Positions 34,777-48,331 are shown, counted from the stretch's first letter. The stretch: DNA of 64,000 nucleotides from Chelatococcus albus (GCF_030067675.1 NZ_JASJEV010000001.1:200309-264308); one strand, 5' to 3'. Numbers and translations: made by a program. Notes: generated by a model from the letters alone, not told the origin.

Positions 34777-34777
<1 letters not shown>
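33632..34777 (-). CDS. ntrB: Nitrogen-regulation sensor histidine kinase NtrB
   Basis: Cytoplasmic PII-controlled kinase/phosphatase of 381 residues that phosphorylates NtrC. There is no membrane helix. The N-terminal PAS domain ([28 protein letters not shown]) comes first. The H-box is [21 protein letters not shown]. The catalytic domain has N-box [14 protein letters not shown]1 DNGPGVP, F-box LFDPFVTTK and G2 GSGLGLALV. The ATG overlaps the dusB stop by one base (TGATG); a GTG one codon upstream is also possible. dusB-ntrB-ntrC is a standard operon. Confidence 0.96.
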
Positions 34778-35802
<1,025 letters not shown>

Positions 35803-35959
35803 TGTGCTTAGAAAATAGACAAATCAGTCGCTTCGCAAGCGCGACATTTGCCGCAGGGACAGGTGCCATTTGCGCCCTGCCGGGCTGCCGCTTATCACGG
35901 CGCAGAACCTGAGGTCACGCGCCATCGGCGCATGATCGCCATGGCGGTCGGGGAGACCC

Positions 35960-37165
35960 ATGTCGAGTGTCGCAGCCATCATCGTCGCCGCCGGGCGCGG
36001 GACCCGGGCGGGCGGCGACGTGCCGAAGCAGTATCGCGAACTGGCCGGCCGGCCGGTCCTGGCGCGCACGCTCGAGACGTTCCTTGCTCATCCGGGCCTG
36101 GCAGCGATCGTTCCCGTGATCCATCCCGAGGATGCGGGGCGCTACGGCGCCGTGGCCGCTGGCCTCTCCGAGGCAACCGGCAGGCTGCGTGCTCCGGTCT
36201 CCGGTGGCGACAGCCGTCAGGCCTCCGTGCTCGCCGGGCTCGAAGCTCTGGCCGTCGGGACGATGCGGCCGGAGATCGTGCTCGTGCACGATGCCGCGCG
36301 GCCCTTCGCCACGTCAGATCTGATCGACCGGGCCATCGCGGCGGCGAGGGCGCACGGCGCCGCCGTGCCGGGTGTCACGGTGACTGACACGGTCAAGGTC
36401 GTGGACGATGCCGGACTCGTTCGGGCGACGCCCGAGCGCGCCGCCCTGCGCCTCATCCAGACGCCGCAGGCCTTTCGCTTCGACGACCTGCTCTCGGCGC
36501 ACCGCCAGGCGGCAAGCCTCATCGACGCCGGCTTCACTGACGACGGTGCCATTGCCGAATGGGCCGGCCTCGGCGTGCATGTGTTCCCCGGAGAGCCTGC
36601 CAATATGAAGCTGACGACCGCAGCCGATTTCGACGAAGCGGAGCGCCGCCTGGCGGCCGAGGCGCCGGCCCTCGGCGTGCGCGTCGGATGCGGCTACGAC
36701 GTGCACGCCTTCGCCGCCGGCGATCACCTCTGGCTCGGAGGGATCCGCATTGCGCACGACCGTGGCGTCCTCGCTCATTCCGACGGCGACGTCGTCCTGC
36801 ACGCCTTGACCGACGCCGTGCTCGGCGCGCTTGCCGAGGGCGACATCGGCACGCATTTCCCGCCGAGCGATCCGCAGTGGAAGGGCGCCTCATCCGATCG
36901 CTTTCTGGCGCATGCAATGGCCCTGCTGCGGCAGCGAGGCGGTCGGCTCGACCATGCCGACGTGACCGTCGTCTGCGAGGCGCCGAAGATCGGCCCGCAC
37001 CGGGAAGCGATGCGCCGCCGCATCGCCGACATCGTCGGCCTGCCGCTCTCGGCCGTGTCGATCAAGGCGACGACGTCCGAGCGGCTCGGCTTCACCGGCC
37101 GCCGCGAGGGCATCGCCGCGCAGGCGATCGCCACGGTGCGGCTGCCGTTCGATCGGGAACCCTGA
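35960..37165 (+). CDS. ispDF: Bifunctional IspD/IspF enzyme of the MEP isoprenoid pathway
   Basis: Fusion of 401 residues that carries out the third and fifth steps of the MEP pathway: CTP-dependent cytidylylation of MEP, and cyclisation of CDP-ME 2-phosphate to MEcPP. The IspD half (1 to about 235) has [31 protein letters not shown] and [14 protein letters not shown]. The IspF half (from about 240) starts [11 protein letters not shown] and has [20 protein letters not shown] and [15 protein letters not shown]. The fusion is common in Alphaproteobacteria. It lies 25 bases ahead of the cinA-like gene and is divergent from dusB. Confidence 0.96.
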   Translation: MSSVAAIIVAAGRGTRAGGDVPKQYRELAGRPVLARTLETFLAHPGLAAIVPVIHPEDAGRYGAVAAGLSEATGRLRAPVSGGDSRQASVLAGLEALAVGTMRPEIVLVHDAARPFATSDLIDRAIAAARAHGAAVPGVTVTDTVKVVDDAGLVRATPERAALRLIQTPQAFRFDDLLSAHRQAASLIDAGFTDDGAIAEWAGLGVHVFPGEPANMKLTTAADFDEAERRLAAEAPALGVRVGCGYDVHAFAAGDHLWLGGIRIAHDRGVLAHSDGDVVLHALTDAVLGALAEGDIGTHFPPSDPQWKGASSDRFLAHAMALLRQRGGRLDHADVTVVCEAPKIGPHREAMRRRIADIVGLPLSAVSIKATTSERLGFTGRREGIAAQAIATVRLPFDREP

Positions 37166-37190
37166 AGCGCGCGGGACGGAGGTTTCGATC

Positions 37191-37721
37191 ATGCCGCAAG
37201 CCATTGCGTTCACCCGCATCGACGAGGCGCTTGTCGGGCGCGCCCTGCGTGTCCTCGATCTCTGCCTTGCGAAGAGCCTGCGTGTCGCCACGGCGGAATC
37301 GTGCACGGGTGGCCTCGTCGCCGCGGTGCTCACCGAACCGCCCGGTGCGTCGCGGATCGTCGAGCGCGGCTTCGTCACCTATTCCAACAGCGCCAAGGAA
37401 AGCTGCCTCGGCGTGCCGGACGCGCTGCTGCGGGCACATGGCGCCGTGAGCGAGCCGGTCGCCCGCGCCATGGCAGAGGGAGCGCTCGACGAATCGCAGG
37501 CGGACGTTGCAGTCGCGATCACCGGCATCGCCGGACCCGACGGGGGTACGCCCCAGAAGCCTGTCGGCCTCGTCCATTTTGCAGCGGCGCGGCGCGGTTA
37601 CGAGACCGTCCATATGGAGCGGCGCTTCGGCGACATCGGTCGCGGCGGCGTGCGGCGCGGCTCGGTCGAGCAGGCGCTCGACCTCATCGAGTTCATGGCA
37701 CGGCTCGACGACGACCGCTGA
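37191..37721 (+). CDS. pncC: CinA C-terminal-type nicotinamide-nucleotide amidohydrolase
   Basis: Stand-alone CinA C-terminal domain protein of 176 residues. Such proteins (PncC) deamidate NMN to nicotinate mononucleotide in NAD recycling. Motifs: RVATAESCTGGLVAAVLTEPPGAS with the catalytic Ser, GFVTYSNSAK, VAVAITGIAGPDGG and KPVGLVHFA. The N-terminal CinA half is missing, which is normal for this short type. It probably shares a transcript with ispDF, 25 bases upstream, and converges on ratA with only a 12-base gap. Activity is inferred from family membership. Confidence 0.9.
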   Translation: MPQAIAFTRIDEALVGRALRVLDLCLAKSLRVATAESCTGGLVAAVLTEPPGASRIVERGFVTYSNSAKESCLGVPDALLRAHGAVSEPVARAMAEGALDESQADVAVAITGIAGPDGGTPQKPVGLVHFAAARRGYETVHMERRFGDIGRGGVRRGSVEQALDLIEFMARLDDDR

Positions 37722-37733
37722 CGTCCCCGCGGC

Positions 37734-38207
37734 TCAGGCGCCCGCCGGCACGGTGCGGCGCTTGCCGTAGACCTTCTCGGCCCGGGCCACGAAGGCATCG
37801 GAGAATTTGGCAAAGGCCTTGTCGAAGACCGCACCCATGAGCACGCCGAGGGCGAAACTCTTGAATTCGTAGGAGATGAAGAAGTCGACGAGGCAGCCGT
37901 CACCGTCGTGCTTGAAGCTCCAGCGGTTCTCGAGGTGCCGGAACGGGCCATCCACATATTCGACGAGCACCTTGAGGCGCGGCCTGTCGAGCGTAACCCG
38001 GCTCAGGAAGCTCTCATGGATCGCCTTGTAGCCCACGCTCATGTCGGCGACGAGGGTCTCGACGCCCTCCCCGCTTTGCGCCCTCCGTCGCACCTTCAGA
38101 GCCTCGCACAACGGCAGGAACTCGGGATAGCGCTCGACATCGGCCACGAGGTCGAACATCTCAAGGGGCTCGTAGGGCACCCGCCGCGCATTACGGAACA
38201 CCGGCAT
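37734..38207 (-). CDS. ratA: RatA/Coq10-type START-domain protein
   Basis: A 157-residue single-domain protein of the SRPBCC (START-like) fold. Relatives are annotated either as RatA toxin, reported to block 70S assembly in E. coli, or as Coq10-like ubiquinone-binding protein. The family signature is clear: RRVPYEPLEMFDLVADVERYPEFLPLCEAL, then HLENRWSF and VDFFISYEFKS. It follows lipA by 9 bases on the same strand, a conserved alphaproteobacterial arrangement. I favour the Coq10-like quinone role because of the respiratory and lipoate context, but the sequence does not decide it. Confidence 0.92.
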   Translation of the reverse strand: MPVFRNARRVPYEPLEMFDLVADVERYPEFLPLCEALKVRRRAQSGEGVETLVADMSVGYKAIHESFLSRVTLDRPRLKVLVEYVDGPFRHLENRWSFKHDGDGCLVDFFISYEFKSFALGVLMGAVFDKAFAKFSDAFVARAEKVYGKRRTVPAGA

Positions 38208-38216
38208 GATGCGTCG

Positions 38217-39212
38217 TCAATTTCCGAGCTTGGCGGCGCGCGCCGCTTTCAGGCGCTCGAAGTCATCCCCCGCATGATGCGACGAGCGCGTCAGCGGGCT
38301 CGCCGAAACCATCAGGAATCCCTTGGCGTAGGCCGTCGTCTCGTAGGCCTTGAACTCGTCCGGCGTCACGAAGCGGATGATCGGGTGGTGCTTCTTCGTC
38401 GGCTGCAGGTACTGACCGATGGTGATGAAATCGACATCCGCCGAACGCAGGTCGTCCATGAGCTGGAGCACCTCGTTCCGCTCCTCGCCGAGCCCGACCA
38501 TGATGCCGGACTTCGTGAAGATGGACGGGTCGAGCTCCTTCACCTGCTGCAGGAGGCGCACGGAATGGAAGTAGCGTGCCCCCGGCCGCACCTTGAGATA
38601 CTTCGAGGGCACCGTCTCGAGATTGTGGTTGAAGACGTCGGGCCGCGCCTTCACCACGATTTCCAGCGTGCCGTCCTTGCGCAGGAAGTCGGGCGTCAGG
38701 ACCTCGATGGTGGTCTTCGGCGAGCGGGCGCGGATGGCGTGGATCACGTCGGCGAAATGCTGAGCGCCGCCGTCGGGAAGATCATCGCGGTCGACCGAGG
38801 TGATGACGACGTGCGAGAGCCCGAGCTTCTCGACGGCCCTTGCGACGCCCTCCGGCTCATCCCTGTCGAGCGGCTGCGGCAGTCCCGTCTTCACGTTGCA
38901 GAAGGCGCAGGCGCGGGTGCACGTGTCGCCCATGATCATGAAGGTGGCGTGCTTCTTCTCCCAGCACTCGCCGATGTTGGGGCAGCCGGCTTCCTCGCAG
39001 ACGGTGACGAGCTTGTTCTCGCGAACGATGCGGTTGGTTTCGGCCCATTTGGGCGAGCCGGGGGCCTTGACCCTGATCCAGTCCGGCTTGCGCATCACGG
39101 GCTGGTCGGGGCGGTGGGCCTTCTCGGGATGGCGCGGCTTCTCCGCCTGCATGTCCTGCTCTTGCAGGCGCGGGCGCGGATCACGGTTCAGGAGATCGAG
39201 AACGACGGCCAT
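38217..39212 (-). CDS. lipA: Lipoyl synthase LipA
   Basis: Radical-SAM enzyme of 331 residues that inserts two sulfurs into protein-bound octanoyl groups to make lipoate. The auxiliary cluster cysteines are at 72, 77 and 83 ([13 protein letters not shown]). The radical-SAM CxxxCxxC is at 98, 102 and 105 (CTRACAFC). VNFNHNLET-like [10 protein letters not shown] and SGIMVGLGE are as expected. The N-terminal 40 residues are a variable extension. It lies downstream of the PDH operon, whose E2 and E1 beta lipoyl domains are its substrates, with three small membrane-protein genes between. Confidence 0.96.
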   Translation of the reverse strand: MAVVLDLLNRDPRPRLQEQDMQAEKPRHPEKAHRPDQPVMRKPDWIRVKAPGSPKWAETNRIVRENKLVTVCEEAGCPNIGECWEKKHATFMIMGDTCTRACAFCNVKTGLPQPLDRDEPEGVARAVEKLGLSHVVITSVDRDDLPDGGAQHFADVIHAIRARSPKTTIEVLTPDFLRKDGTLEIVVKARPDVFNHNLETVPSKYLKVRPGARYFHSVRLLQQVKELDPSIFTKSGIMVGLGEERNEVLQLMDDLRSADVDFITIGQYLQPTKKHHPIIRFVTPDEFKAYETTAYAKGFLMVSASPLTRSSHHAGDDFERLKAARAAKLGN

Positions 39213-39314
39213 CTTGCTTGAACTCCGGGGCGTTCCGCATCAAACGGGACGCCATCCCGATCACTTAAGGAGTTCCGCTCGGATACGCAATTGCGACCGG
39301 AAGGCTGCGCGCCG

Positions 39315-39593
39315 TCAGCTGCGCAGGCGGCGCCAGACCCACAGGATGATGATGGCGCCGACGGTGGCCGCGACCAGAGTGCGGACGAAGCCGAAGACCG
39401 GGATATCCATGACCTCGGCGAGCTTGCCGCCGACGAAGGCGCCGGCGATGCCCACAAGGATATTCGTGAGGAAGCCCTGATCGGAGGCCGTCGCCTTCTC
39501 TGCGATGTAGCCGGCGAGAAAGCCGATGATCAGCATCATGAAAAGACCGATGCCCGGTTGGCCGAGCGCGGCAAGGGCGCCATTCTCCATCAT
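39315..39593 (-). CDS. GlsB/YeaQ/YmgE-family membrane protein, copy 3
   Basis: Small inner-membrane protein of 92 residues (91 if the second ATG is used) with three helices, about 15-33, 42-60 and 68-86. The family signature reads IGFLAGYIAEKA, then TNILVGIAGAFVGGKL and ATVGAIIILWVWR. The family, formerly called transglycosylase-associated, is linked to stress response but has no known activity. This is the last of three tandem paralogues on the minus strand, between the PDH operon and lipA. It is nearer in sequence to the first copy (AEKA, LLTN-like motif) than to the second. Confidence 0.85.
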   Translation of the reverse strand: MMENGALAALGQPGIGLFMMLIIGFLAGYIAEKATASDQGFLTNILVGIAGAFVGGKLAEVMDIPVFGFVRTLVAATVGAIIILWVWRRLRS

Positions 39594-39632
39594 GAACCTA
39601 TGCGGTTTGGCCCGCCCGCGGCGGACACGCGA

Positions 39633-39881
39633 TCAGGCAATGACCCGGGCGACGAGGACGACAACGATCGCCCCGATCGTCGCCGTGACGATCTGCGACA
39701 GGAGCGGGTTGGCGATGCCGAGGCTGATGCCGAGCGCCCGGAACAGGTAGCTGCCGACGAAGGCGCCGATAAGCCCCGTGACGACATAGCGGACGAGGCC
39801 GCCCCCGCCCACGACGAGGCTCGCGAGCCAGCCGGCGACAAGGCCGATGGCGATCGTGACGAGAATGCCGCGCATCTCCAT
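39633..39881 (-). CDS. GlsB/YeaQ/YmgE-family membrane protein, copy 2
   Basis: An 82-residue paralogue, the middle of three. Three hydrophobic helices cover most of its length. Signature segments: IGLVAGWLASLVVGGGG, VVTGLIGAFVGSYL and TATIGAIVVVLVARV. It lacks the AEK motif of the other copies, having ASL instead, which may mark a distinct subtype. The gap to copy 3 is 39 bases and to copy 1 is 63 bases, consistent with one transcript. Function unknown; probable stress-related membrane protein. Confidence 0.85.
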   Translation of the reverse strand: MEMRGILVTIAIGLVAGWLASLVVGGGGLVRYVVTGLIGAFVGSYLFRALGISLGIANPLLSQIVTATIGAIVVVLVARVIA

Positions 39882-39944
39882 AATGCCCCTCCCCTGCCCG
39901 CCGCGGCGGACCTTGAGCGATCGGGCGCGCCGAAGACGCAGGCC

Positions 39945-40199
39945 TCAGGCGCGCTTGATCAGGCCTAACAGGAACAACAGGACGATCGCTCCGATCGTCG
40001 AGATCAGCAGGCTCGGCCAGAAGCCGCCCTGGACCGGCATCAGATGCAGCGAGCCCAGAACGATGGGCCCGACCAGGGCGCCGAGGAGACCGACGACGAG
40101 GTTGGTCAGGAGACCATGCTCGCGGTTCATCACCTTTTCGGCGATCCACCCCGCGAGAAGGCCGACCACGATTGCCCCGATGATGCCGACGCCCCGCAT
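39945..40199 (-). CDS. GlsB/YeaQ/YmgE-family membrane protein, copy 1
   Basis: An 84-residue paralogue, first of three in transcription order. The ATG (MRGVGIIGAIVVGLLAGWIAEKVM) gives the standard start; the open frame continues upstream without membrane character. Helices lie at about 5-22, 32-50 and 62-80. Signature: TNLVVGLLGALVGPIV and ISTIGAIVLLFLLGLI. The gene lies 198 bases after lpd, with no gene in that gap. I cannot tell whether it has its own promoter or is read through from the PDH operon. Confidence 0.85.
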   Translation of the reverse strand: MRGVGIIGAIVVGLLAGWIAEKVMNREHGLLTNLVVGLLGALVGPIVLGSLHLMPVQGGFWPSLLISTIGAIVLLFLLGLIKRA

Positions 40200-40397
40200 C
40201 GCACACGCTCCGCGCTGCGTTTCGCCCCGATCGGGACAGCTTGAACCTCGCCACGCCAAAATCAAGGGCGCCCGTCGCGCGACGGCGCCGCCGGGCGGGA
40301 TCGGCCGCCGGTCAGGCGATCCGGCCCGGTGAGAACGAGGGACACCCACCCGTCGCGGTCAATCGCGACAGCGTCGCGGCCAGTGACGGGCGGGACG

Positions 40398-41840
40398 TCA
40401 GATGTGGATGGCCCGCCCGTAGGCGTCCATGACGCTCTCGTGCATCATCTCCGACAGCGTCGGATGCGGGAAGACGGCGTGAATCAGCTCCTCCTCCGTC
40501 GTCTCGAGGTTCATGGCGATGACGAAGCCCTGGATGAGCTCGGTCACCTCCGCACCGACCATGTGCGCCCCGAGGAGCTTGCCCGTCTTCTTGTCGAAGA
40601 CCGTCTTCACGAGGCCGTCCGGCTCGCCGAGCGCAATGGCCTTGCCGTTGCCGACGAAGGGGAAACGCCCGACGCGCACGTCGTAGCCCGCCTCCTTCGC
40701 CTTCGCTTCCGTGAGGCCGACGGAGGCGACCTGCGGATGGCAATAGGTGCAGCCCGGGATCATCGTCTTGTCCATCGGGTGCGGGTGGTGACCCTTGATG
40801 GCCTCGACGCAGACAACCCCCTCGTGCTCGGCCTTGTGTGCGAGCATCGGCGGGCCGGCGACGTCGCCGATGGCGTAGATGCCCGGCACGTTGGTGCGGC
40901 CGACGCCGTCGATGACGATGCAGCCGCGATCCGTCTTCACGCCGAGCTTCTCAAGGCCAAGGTTCTCGATGTTGCCGACGACGCCGACGGCCGAGATGAC
41001 GCGCTCGACGGTGATCGTCTGCCTGGCCCCCTTCCCGTCCTCGATATGAGCGGTCACGCTGTCGGCCGCCTTGTCGAGCTTCGTCACCTTGGCGCCGGTG
41101 AAGATCTTGATGCCCTGTTTCTCGAAGCGCTTGCGCGCGATGTCGGCGATCTCGGCATCCTCGACGGGCAGGATCTGCGGCAGCACCTCGACCACGGTCA
41201 CCTCGGCGCCCATCGTGCGGTAGAACGAGGCGAACTCGATGCCGATGGCGCCGGAGCCGACGACGAGCAGCGACTTCGGCATCTTCTCGGGCATCATGGC
41301 CTCGAAATAGGTCCAGACGAGTTTCTTGTCCGGCTCCAGGCCAGGCAGCACACGCGGCCGCGCGCCAGTGGCGATGATGATGTGCTTGGCCTGGTAGGTG
41401 CCGGCTTCCTTCGCGCCCTTCGGCGCCGGAATGGGAGCGCCCTGCACCGACTTCGCCGGCGGCTTCACGACGATCTCGCCGGGCTTGGCGATGGCCGCCT
41501 CGCCCCAGATGACGTCGACCTTGTTCTTCTTGAGCAGGAAGCCCACGCCGGTGTTGAGCTGGGCGGAGACCCCGCGCGAACGCTTCACCACCGCCGCCGT
41601 GTCGACCGACATCGTGCCGTTGAGCACGAGGCCGTAGTCCTTGGCGTGGGTGGCGTAGTGGTAGATCTCGGCCGAACGCAGGAGCGCCTTCGTCGGGATG
41701 CAGCCCCAGTTGAGGCAGATGCCGCCCAGATGCTCGCGCTCGACGACGGCTGTCCTGAAACCGAGCTGCGCCGCGCGGATGGCGGTGACATAGCCGCCCG
41801 GGCCGCCGCCGATGACGATGATGTCGTAAGTGTCGGCCAT
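40398..41840 (-). CDS. lpdA: Dihydrolipoamide dehydrogenase (E3) of pyruvate dehydrogenase
   Basis: FAD disulfide oxidoreductase of 480 residues that reoxidises the lipoyl groups of E2 and passes electrons to NAD+. FAD-binding GGGPGGYVTAIRAAQLG is near the start, and the redox Cys pair is at 42 and 47 (GGICLNWGCIP). The NAD site is VVGSGAIGIEFAS, and the C-terminal His-Glu pair lies in VFPHPTLSEMMHE. The ATG (MADTYDIIVIGG) is preceded by 14 bases after the E2 stop. An open frame extends far upstream into the E2 gene but is out of frame with E2 and not real. Confidence 0.96.
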   Translation of the reverse strand: MADTYDIIVIGGGPGGYVTAIRAAQLGFRTAVVEREHLGGICLNWGCIPTKALLRSAEIYHYATHAKDYGLVLNGTMSVDTAAVVKRSRGVSAQLNTGVGFLLKKNKVDVIWGEAAIAKPGEIVVKPPAKSVQGAPIPAPKGAKEAGTYQAKHIIIATGARPRVLPGLEPDKKLVWTYFEAMMPEKMPKSLLVVGSGAIGIEFASFYRTMGAEVTVVEVLPQILPVEDAEIADIARKRFEKQGIKIFTGAKVTKLDKAADSVTAHIEDGKGARQTITVERVISAVGVVGNIENLGLEKLGVKTDRGCIVIDGVGRTNVPGIYAIGDVAGPPMLAHKAEHEGVVCVEAIKGHHPHPMDKTMIPGCTYCHPQVASVGLTEAKAKEAGYDVRVGRFPFVGNGKAIALGEPDGLVKTVFDKKTGKLLGAHMVGAEVTELIQGFVIAMNLETTEEELIHAVFPHPTLSEMMHESVMDAYGRAIHI

Positions 41841-41854
41841 GACAAGCCGGTGCC

Positions 41855-43207
41855 TTACACCAGCATCCCCATCGGGTTCTCGATGAGCTGCTTGAAGGCT
41901 GCAATGAGCTCGGCGCCGAGCGCCCCGTCGACGGCGCGGTGATCGGTCGAGAGCGTCACCGTCATGACGGTGGCGACGGCCGGTGCATCGTTCTTGACGA
42001 TGACCCGCTTCTCGCCGGCGCCGACGGCAAGGATCGTGGCGTGCGGCGGGTTGATGACGGCGGAGAAGTCGCGGATGCCGAACATGCCGAGGTTGGACAC
42101 CGCGGTGGACCCGCCCTGATATTCCTCCGGTTTCAGCTTCCGCACCCTGGCGCGCGCGGCGTAGTCCTTCATCTCGTTGGAGATGACCGAGAGCGGCTTC
42201 GTCTCCGCCTTGCGCACGACGGGTGTGATCAGGCCGCCCGGAATGGCGACCGCCACGCCCACGTCGGCGTGCTTGTGCCTGAGCATGGCGCTGTCGGTCC
42301 AGGACACGTTGGCGTCCGGCACGCGCATCAGGGCAAGCGCCAGCGCCTTGATGACAAAGTCGTTCACCGACAGTTTGTAAGCCGGCTTTCCATCCCTGTC
42401 CTTCGGCGCGGCGCCGTTGATCTGCTCGCGCAGGGCAAGCAGTGCGTCGAGCTCGCAATCCACCGACAGGTAGAAATGCGGGACGCTCTGCTTCGACTCG
42501 GTGAGCCGGCGCGCAATCGTCTTGCGCATCGAGTCGTGCGGGATCTCCTCGTAGGAGCCCGGCTCGAACAGCTTCCTGATCTGCTCGTCGGCCGCGCCCG
42601 GTGCGAGCGGGGCGGCAGCCGGCTTCGGCGCAGGCACCGCCGGCGCGGCAGCGACGGGTGCTGCCGGTCGAGCCACGCCGCCCGATATCGCGGCCTTCAC
42701 GTCACGCTCCACGATACGGCCGCGCGGGCCCGAGCCTGCAACCGAAGCCAGATCGATGCCAGCTTCCTTCGCCAGCCGCCTGGCGAGGGGCGAAGCAAAG
42801 ATGCGGTCGCCGGCGGGAGCGCCATTGGCCGCGGCCACGGGGGCGGGAGCCGCCTTGGCCGCGGGGGGCGCTTCCGGGGCCTTCGCCGCCGGAGCCTCGG
42901 CCTTCGGCGCCTGCGCCTTGGCGCCAGGCGCGGCCGCTCCGGCCGCCGCGGCCTTCGGATCCTCCCCCTCTGCGGCGAGAATGGCGATCACATCGTTCAC
43001 GGGCACGTCGCTCGTGCCCTCCGGCACGAGGATCTTGGCGAGGACGCCTTCGTCCACCGCCTCGACCTCCATGGTCGCCTTGTCGGTCTCGATCTCGGCG
43101 AGGACGTCGCCCGACTTGACCGCATCGCCCTCCTTCTTGAGCCACTTGGCGAGATTGCCCTTCTCCATGGTGGGCGAGAGGGCGGGCATCAGGATGTTGA
43201 CGGGCAT
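41855..43207 (-). CDS. pdhC: Dihydrolipoamide acetyltransferase (E2) of pyruvate dehydrogenase
   Basis: Core subunit of 450 residues that transfers the acetyl group from lipoate to CoA. One N-terminal lipoyl domain is present, with Lys43 in [12 protein letters not shown] as the lipoylated residue. It is followed by an Ala/Pro linker (about 85-135), a peripheral-subunit-binding domain ([21 protein letters not shown]) and the catalytic domain ending in [15 protein letters not shown] with the active-site His. It lies 15 bases after the E1 beta stop, in the usual order. Also called aceF. Confidence 0.96.
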   Translation of the reverse strand: MPVNILMPALSPTMEKGNLAKWLKKEGDAVKSGDVLAEIETDKATMEVEAVDEGVLAKILVPEGTSDVPVNDVIAILAAEGEDPKAAAAGAAAPGAKAQAPKAEAPAAKAPEAPPAAKAAPAPVAAANGAPAGDRIFASPLARRLAKEAGIDLASVAGSGPRGRIVERDVKAAISGGVARPAAPVAAAPAVPAPKPAAAPLAPGAADEQIRKLFEPGSYEEIPHDSMRKTIARRLTESKQSVPHFYLSVDCELDALLALREQINGAAPKDRDGKPAYKLSVNDFVIKALALALMRVPDANVSWTDSAMLRHKHADVGVAVAIPGGLITPVVRKAETKPLSVISNEMKDYAARARVRKLKPEEYQGGSTAVSNLGMFGIRDFSAVINPPHATILAVGAGEKRVIVKNDAPAVATVMTVTLSTDHRAVDGALGAELIAAFKQLIENPMGMLV

Positions 43208-43222
43208 GTCCCCCTCCCCGGC

Positions 43223-44611
<1,389 letters not shown>

Positions 44612-44692
44612 GGGATGGTCCCTTCGGCCCCGATCTGCGGGCCTCGATCTGGAAGAGTGTTTGCGGGATGCGGACGTGGAGCCGGCGCGCGC

Positions 44693-45805
44693 TCAGAGCA
44701 GCACGTCGGTCCACAGCTCGGAGGGATCAGGCTCGGGATCGTTGGTCGCGAACTCGGCCGACTGGTTGACGATCTCGCGCACCTTGGCGTCGATCGCCTT
44801 CAGCTCATCCTCGGAGACCTTCCAGTCCGTCAGGAGGCGGCGGCGCACCTGCTCGATCGGATCATGCTCCTCGCGCATGCGCTGCACTTCATCCTTCGAG
44901 CGATACTTCGCGGGGTCAGACATCGAGTGGCCGCGATATCGGTAGGTCTGCATCTCGAGGATGTAGGGCCCCTTGCCCGAGCGGGCCCACTCGATGGCGC
45001 GCTCGCCCGCAGCCTTCACGGCGCGGACGTCCATGCCGTCCACCTGCTCGCCGGGAATGTTGAACGAGGTGCCGCGCTTGGAGAAATCGGTCTGGGCCGA
45101 GGCGCGCGAAACCGAGGTGCCCATGGCGTACTTGTTGTTCTCGATGACGAAGACCACGGGGAGCTTCCACAGCTCCGCCATGTTGAAGCTCTCGTAGACC
45201 TGGCCCTGGTTGGCCGCGCCGTCTCCGAAATAGGTCAGGCAGACGGCGCCGTTCTTGCGGTAGCGGTTGGCGAAGGCGATACCGGTGCCGAGCGACACCT
45301 GGGCGCCGACGATGCCGTGCCCTCCATAGAAGTGCTTCTCCTTGGAGAACATGTGCATCGAGCCGCCCTTGCCCTTGGAGTAGCCTCCGCGGCGGCCCGT
45401 CAGTTCGGCCATGACACCATTGGCGTCCATGCCGCAGGCGAGCATGTGGCCATGGTCGCGGTAGCCGGTGATGACCTGGTCACCCTCCCTCGTCGCCATC
45501 TGCATGCCGACGACGACCGCCTCCTGGCCGATGTAGAGATGGCAGAAGCCGCCGATGAGGCCCATGCCGTACATCTGGCCCGCCTTCTCCTCGAAGCGGC
45601 GGATGAGGAGCATCTCGCGGTAGGCGTGGAGCTCCTGCTCCTTCGTCAGCGGCGGCACCGCCTCCATCGCCTTCCTGTTCGCCGCCTTCAACGCCGCTGG
45701 CTTCTTGGGTGTGGCCTGTTTCTTGGCCGCGGCGCTCGTTTTCTTGGGCTGCGCGGACTCGGTCGCGGCGCCGGCTTCGGACGCCTTACGTGCGGCAAGA
45801 GCCAT
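44693..45805 (-). CDS. pdhA: Pyruvate dehydrogenase E1 alpha subunit
   Basis: Alpha subunit of 370 residues of the E1 heterotetramer, which decarboxylates pyruvate with thiamine diphosphate. The first 45 residues are an Ala/Lys-rich extension. The body has YREMLLIRRFEEKAGQMYGMG, GYRDHGHMLA and the TPP motif GDGAANQGQVYESFNMAELW ending in NN. The start is set at the ATG at 45805 because GGGAGG lies 6 bases upstream; an ATG at 45811 would abut that site. It is the first gene of the PDH operon, and the 176-base upstream gap is AT-rich and should hold its promoter. Confidence 0.96.
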   Translation of the reverse strand: MALAARKASEAGAATESAQPKKTSAAAKKQATPKKPAALKAANRKAMEAVPPLTKEQELHAYREMLLIRRFEEKAGQMYGMGLIGGFCHLYIGQEAVVVGMQMATREGDQVITGYRDHGHMLACGMDANGVMAELTGRRGGYSKGKGGSMHMFSKEKHFYGGHGIVGAQVSLGTGIAFANRYRKNGAVCLTYFGDGAANQGQVYESFNMAELWKLPVVFVIENNKYAMGTSVSRASAQTDFSKRGTSFNIPGEQVDGMDVRAVKAAGERAIEWARSGKGPYILEMQTYRYRGHSMSDPAKYRSKDEVQRMREEHDPIEQVRRRLLTDWKVSEDELKAIDAKVREIVNQSAEFATNDPEPDPSELWTDVLL

Positions 45806-45987
45806 GTACATCCTCCCAGAGGGCTTCTGGGGGTCGACTCTTAGCGCAGACTAAAGACTAATGCGAGCCCTAGAACCGCCATTTTCAAACAGGTGCGCTT
45901 GCAACTAAATCACTATCACTAAATATCTTTTTTTGATCAACCGGGAATAAGTTAATTGCTCCGGGCGCATCGCTGCGATGCAGCATG

Positions 45988-46323
45988 TCAGCGCATGCCC
46001 GCAGCCTTCTGCGGGTCGGTCATGATGATGAGATCGTTGGCATGCACGCGCCCCAAAGTCTCCCGCGAGCGCTCCTCGAGGAGATCGCGGTCGAGCGCGT
46101 CGGCGCGCAGCAGGGCGATGCGGCGCTCCCAATCGGCCCGCTCCGCCTTGGCCGCGGCGAGATCGCCGTTGAGCCGCGCGATGTCGATCTTGAGCGCCTT
46201 CTTGGCCTCGAGACCGCGGTCGCCGTTGTTGGCGTGATAGACGAAGTAGCCGACCACCGCACCCGACACGGCGTAGAGCGCGAGCGGAATGAGGACGGCG
46301 CGAAGTCGCTTGCGGATGACCAT
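45988..46323 (-). CDS. ftsB: FtsB-like septum-formation initiator protein
   Basis: Bitopic membrane protein of 111 residues. A short cytoplasmic tail (MVIRKRLRA), one helix (about 10-28) and a periplasmic coiled coil (about 38-85, LEAKKALKIDIARLNGDLAAAKAE) fit FtsB/DivIC, a part of the divisome FtsQLB complex. The phrase LEERSRETLGRVHANDLII is the family C-terminal motif. It lies between eno and pdhA on the same strand, the standard position. A short stem-loop (GCATCG-CTG-CGATGC, 45967-45981) follows its stop. Confidence 0.9.
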   Translation of the reverse strand: MVIRKRLRAVLIPLALYAVSGAVVGYFVYHANNGDRGLEAKKALKIDIARLNGDLAAAKAERADWERRIALLRADALDRDLLEERSRETLGRVHANDLIIMTDPQKAAGMR

Positions 46324-46362
46324 GGCGCAAACTCTGCGCCGGCCATGGTTAAGGGGCGGTTA

Positions 46363-46395
46363 GGAAAAACGCCCGGCCCGCGGAGCGGACCGGGC
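46363..46395 (-). terminator. Rho-independent terminator after eno
   Basis: Read on the minus strand: stem GCCCGGTCCGC, loop of 3, GCGGGCCGGGC (46371-46395), one G-T wobble, followed by GTTTTTCC (T run at 46365-46369). A textbook intrinsic terminator 30 bases past the eno stop. Confidence 0.88.
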
Positions 46396-46424
46396 ATTGC
46401 AGAATTGTGGCAGGGACGGCCGGA

Positions 46425-47810
<1,386 letters not shown>

Positions 47811-47897
47811 CTACGCGCGAGGTTTCGTCGCTCCCGCGATGGCGCTATGGGAGCGCCAATTCTCAAGGACTGACATCTCTTCAGGACGAGGACCGCG

Positions 47898-48331
47898 ATG
47901 ACGCACGAGAGCCTGCAGCTCGGCAAGGCCGCCCCCCTTCCGAGGACGCCCGAGGACGCGGTGCTCGACCGCGTGCCGAACCCGCATCCAGGCACCGCCT
48001 ATGTGGCGCGTTTCACCTGCCCGGAATTCACATCGATCTGCCCGGTCACCGGCCAGCCCGACTTCGGCATCATCGTCATCGACTACGTGCCCGGCCCCTG
48101 GCTCGTCGAGTCGAAGTCGCTGAAACTCTTCATGTTCTCCTTCCGCAACCACGGCGCCTTCCACGAGGACTGCACGGTCTACATCGGCAAGCGCCTGGCA
48201 GAGTTCCTGGAGCCGCAGTGGATGCGCGTCGGCGGTTACTGGTACCCGCGCGGCGGCATCCCGATCGACGTGTTCTGGCAGACCGGCGCACCGCCCGAGG
48301 GGCTCTTCCTGCCCGACCAGGGCGTGCCACC

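Noticed and set aside
41841-42458. Possible N-terminal extension of lpdA into the E2 gene
   Set aside because: The upstream part is an out-of-frame reading of pdhC. The lpdA ATG at 41840 gives the normal E3 length and start.
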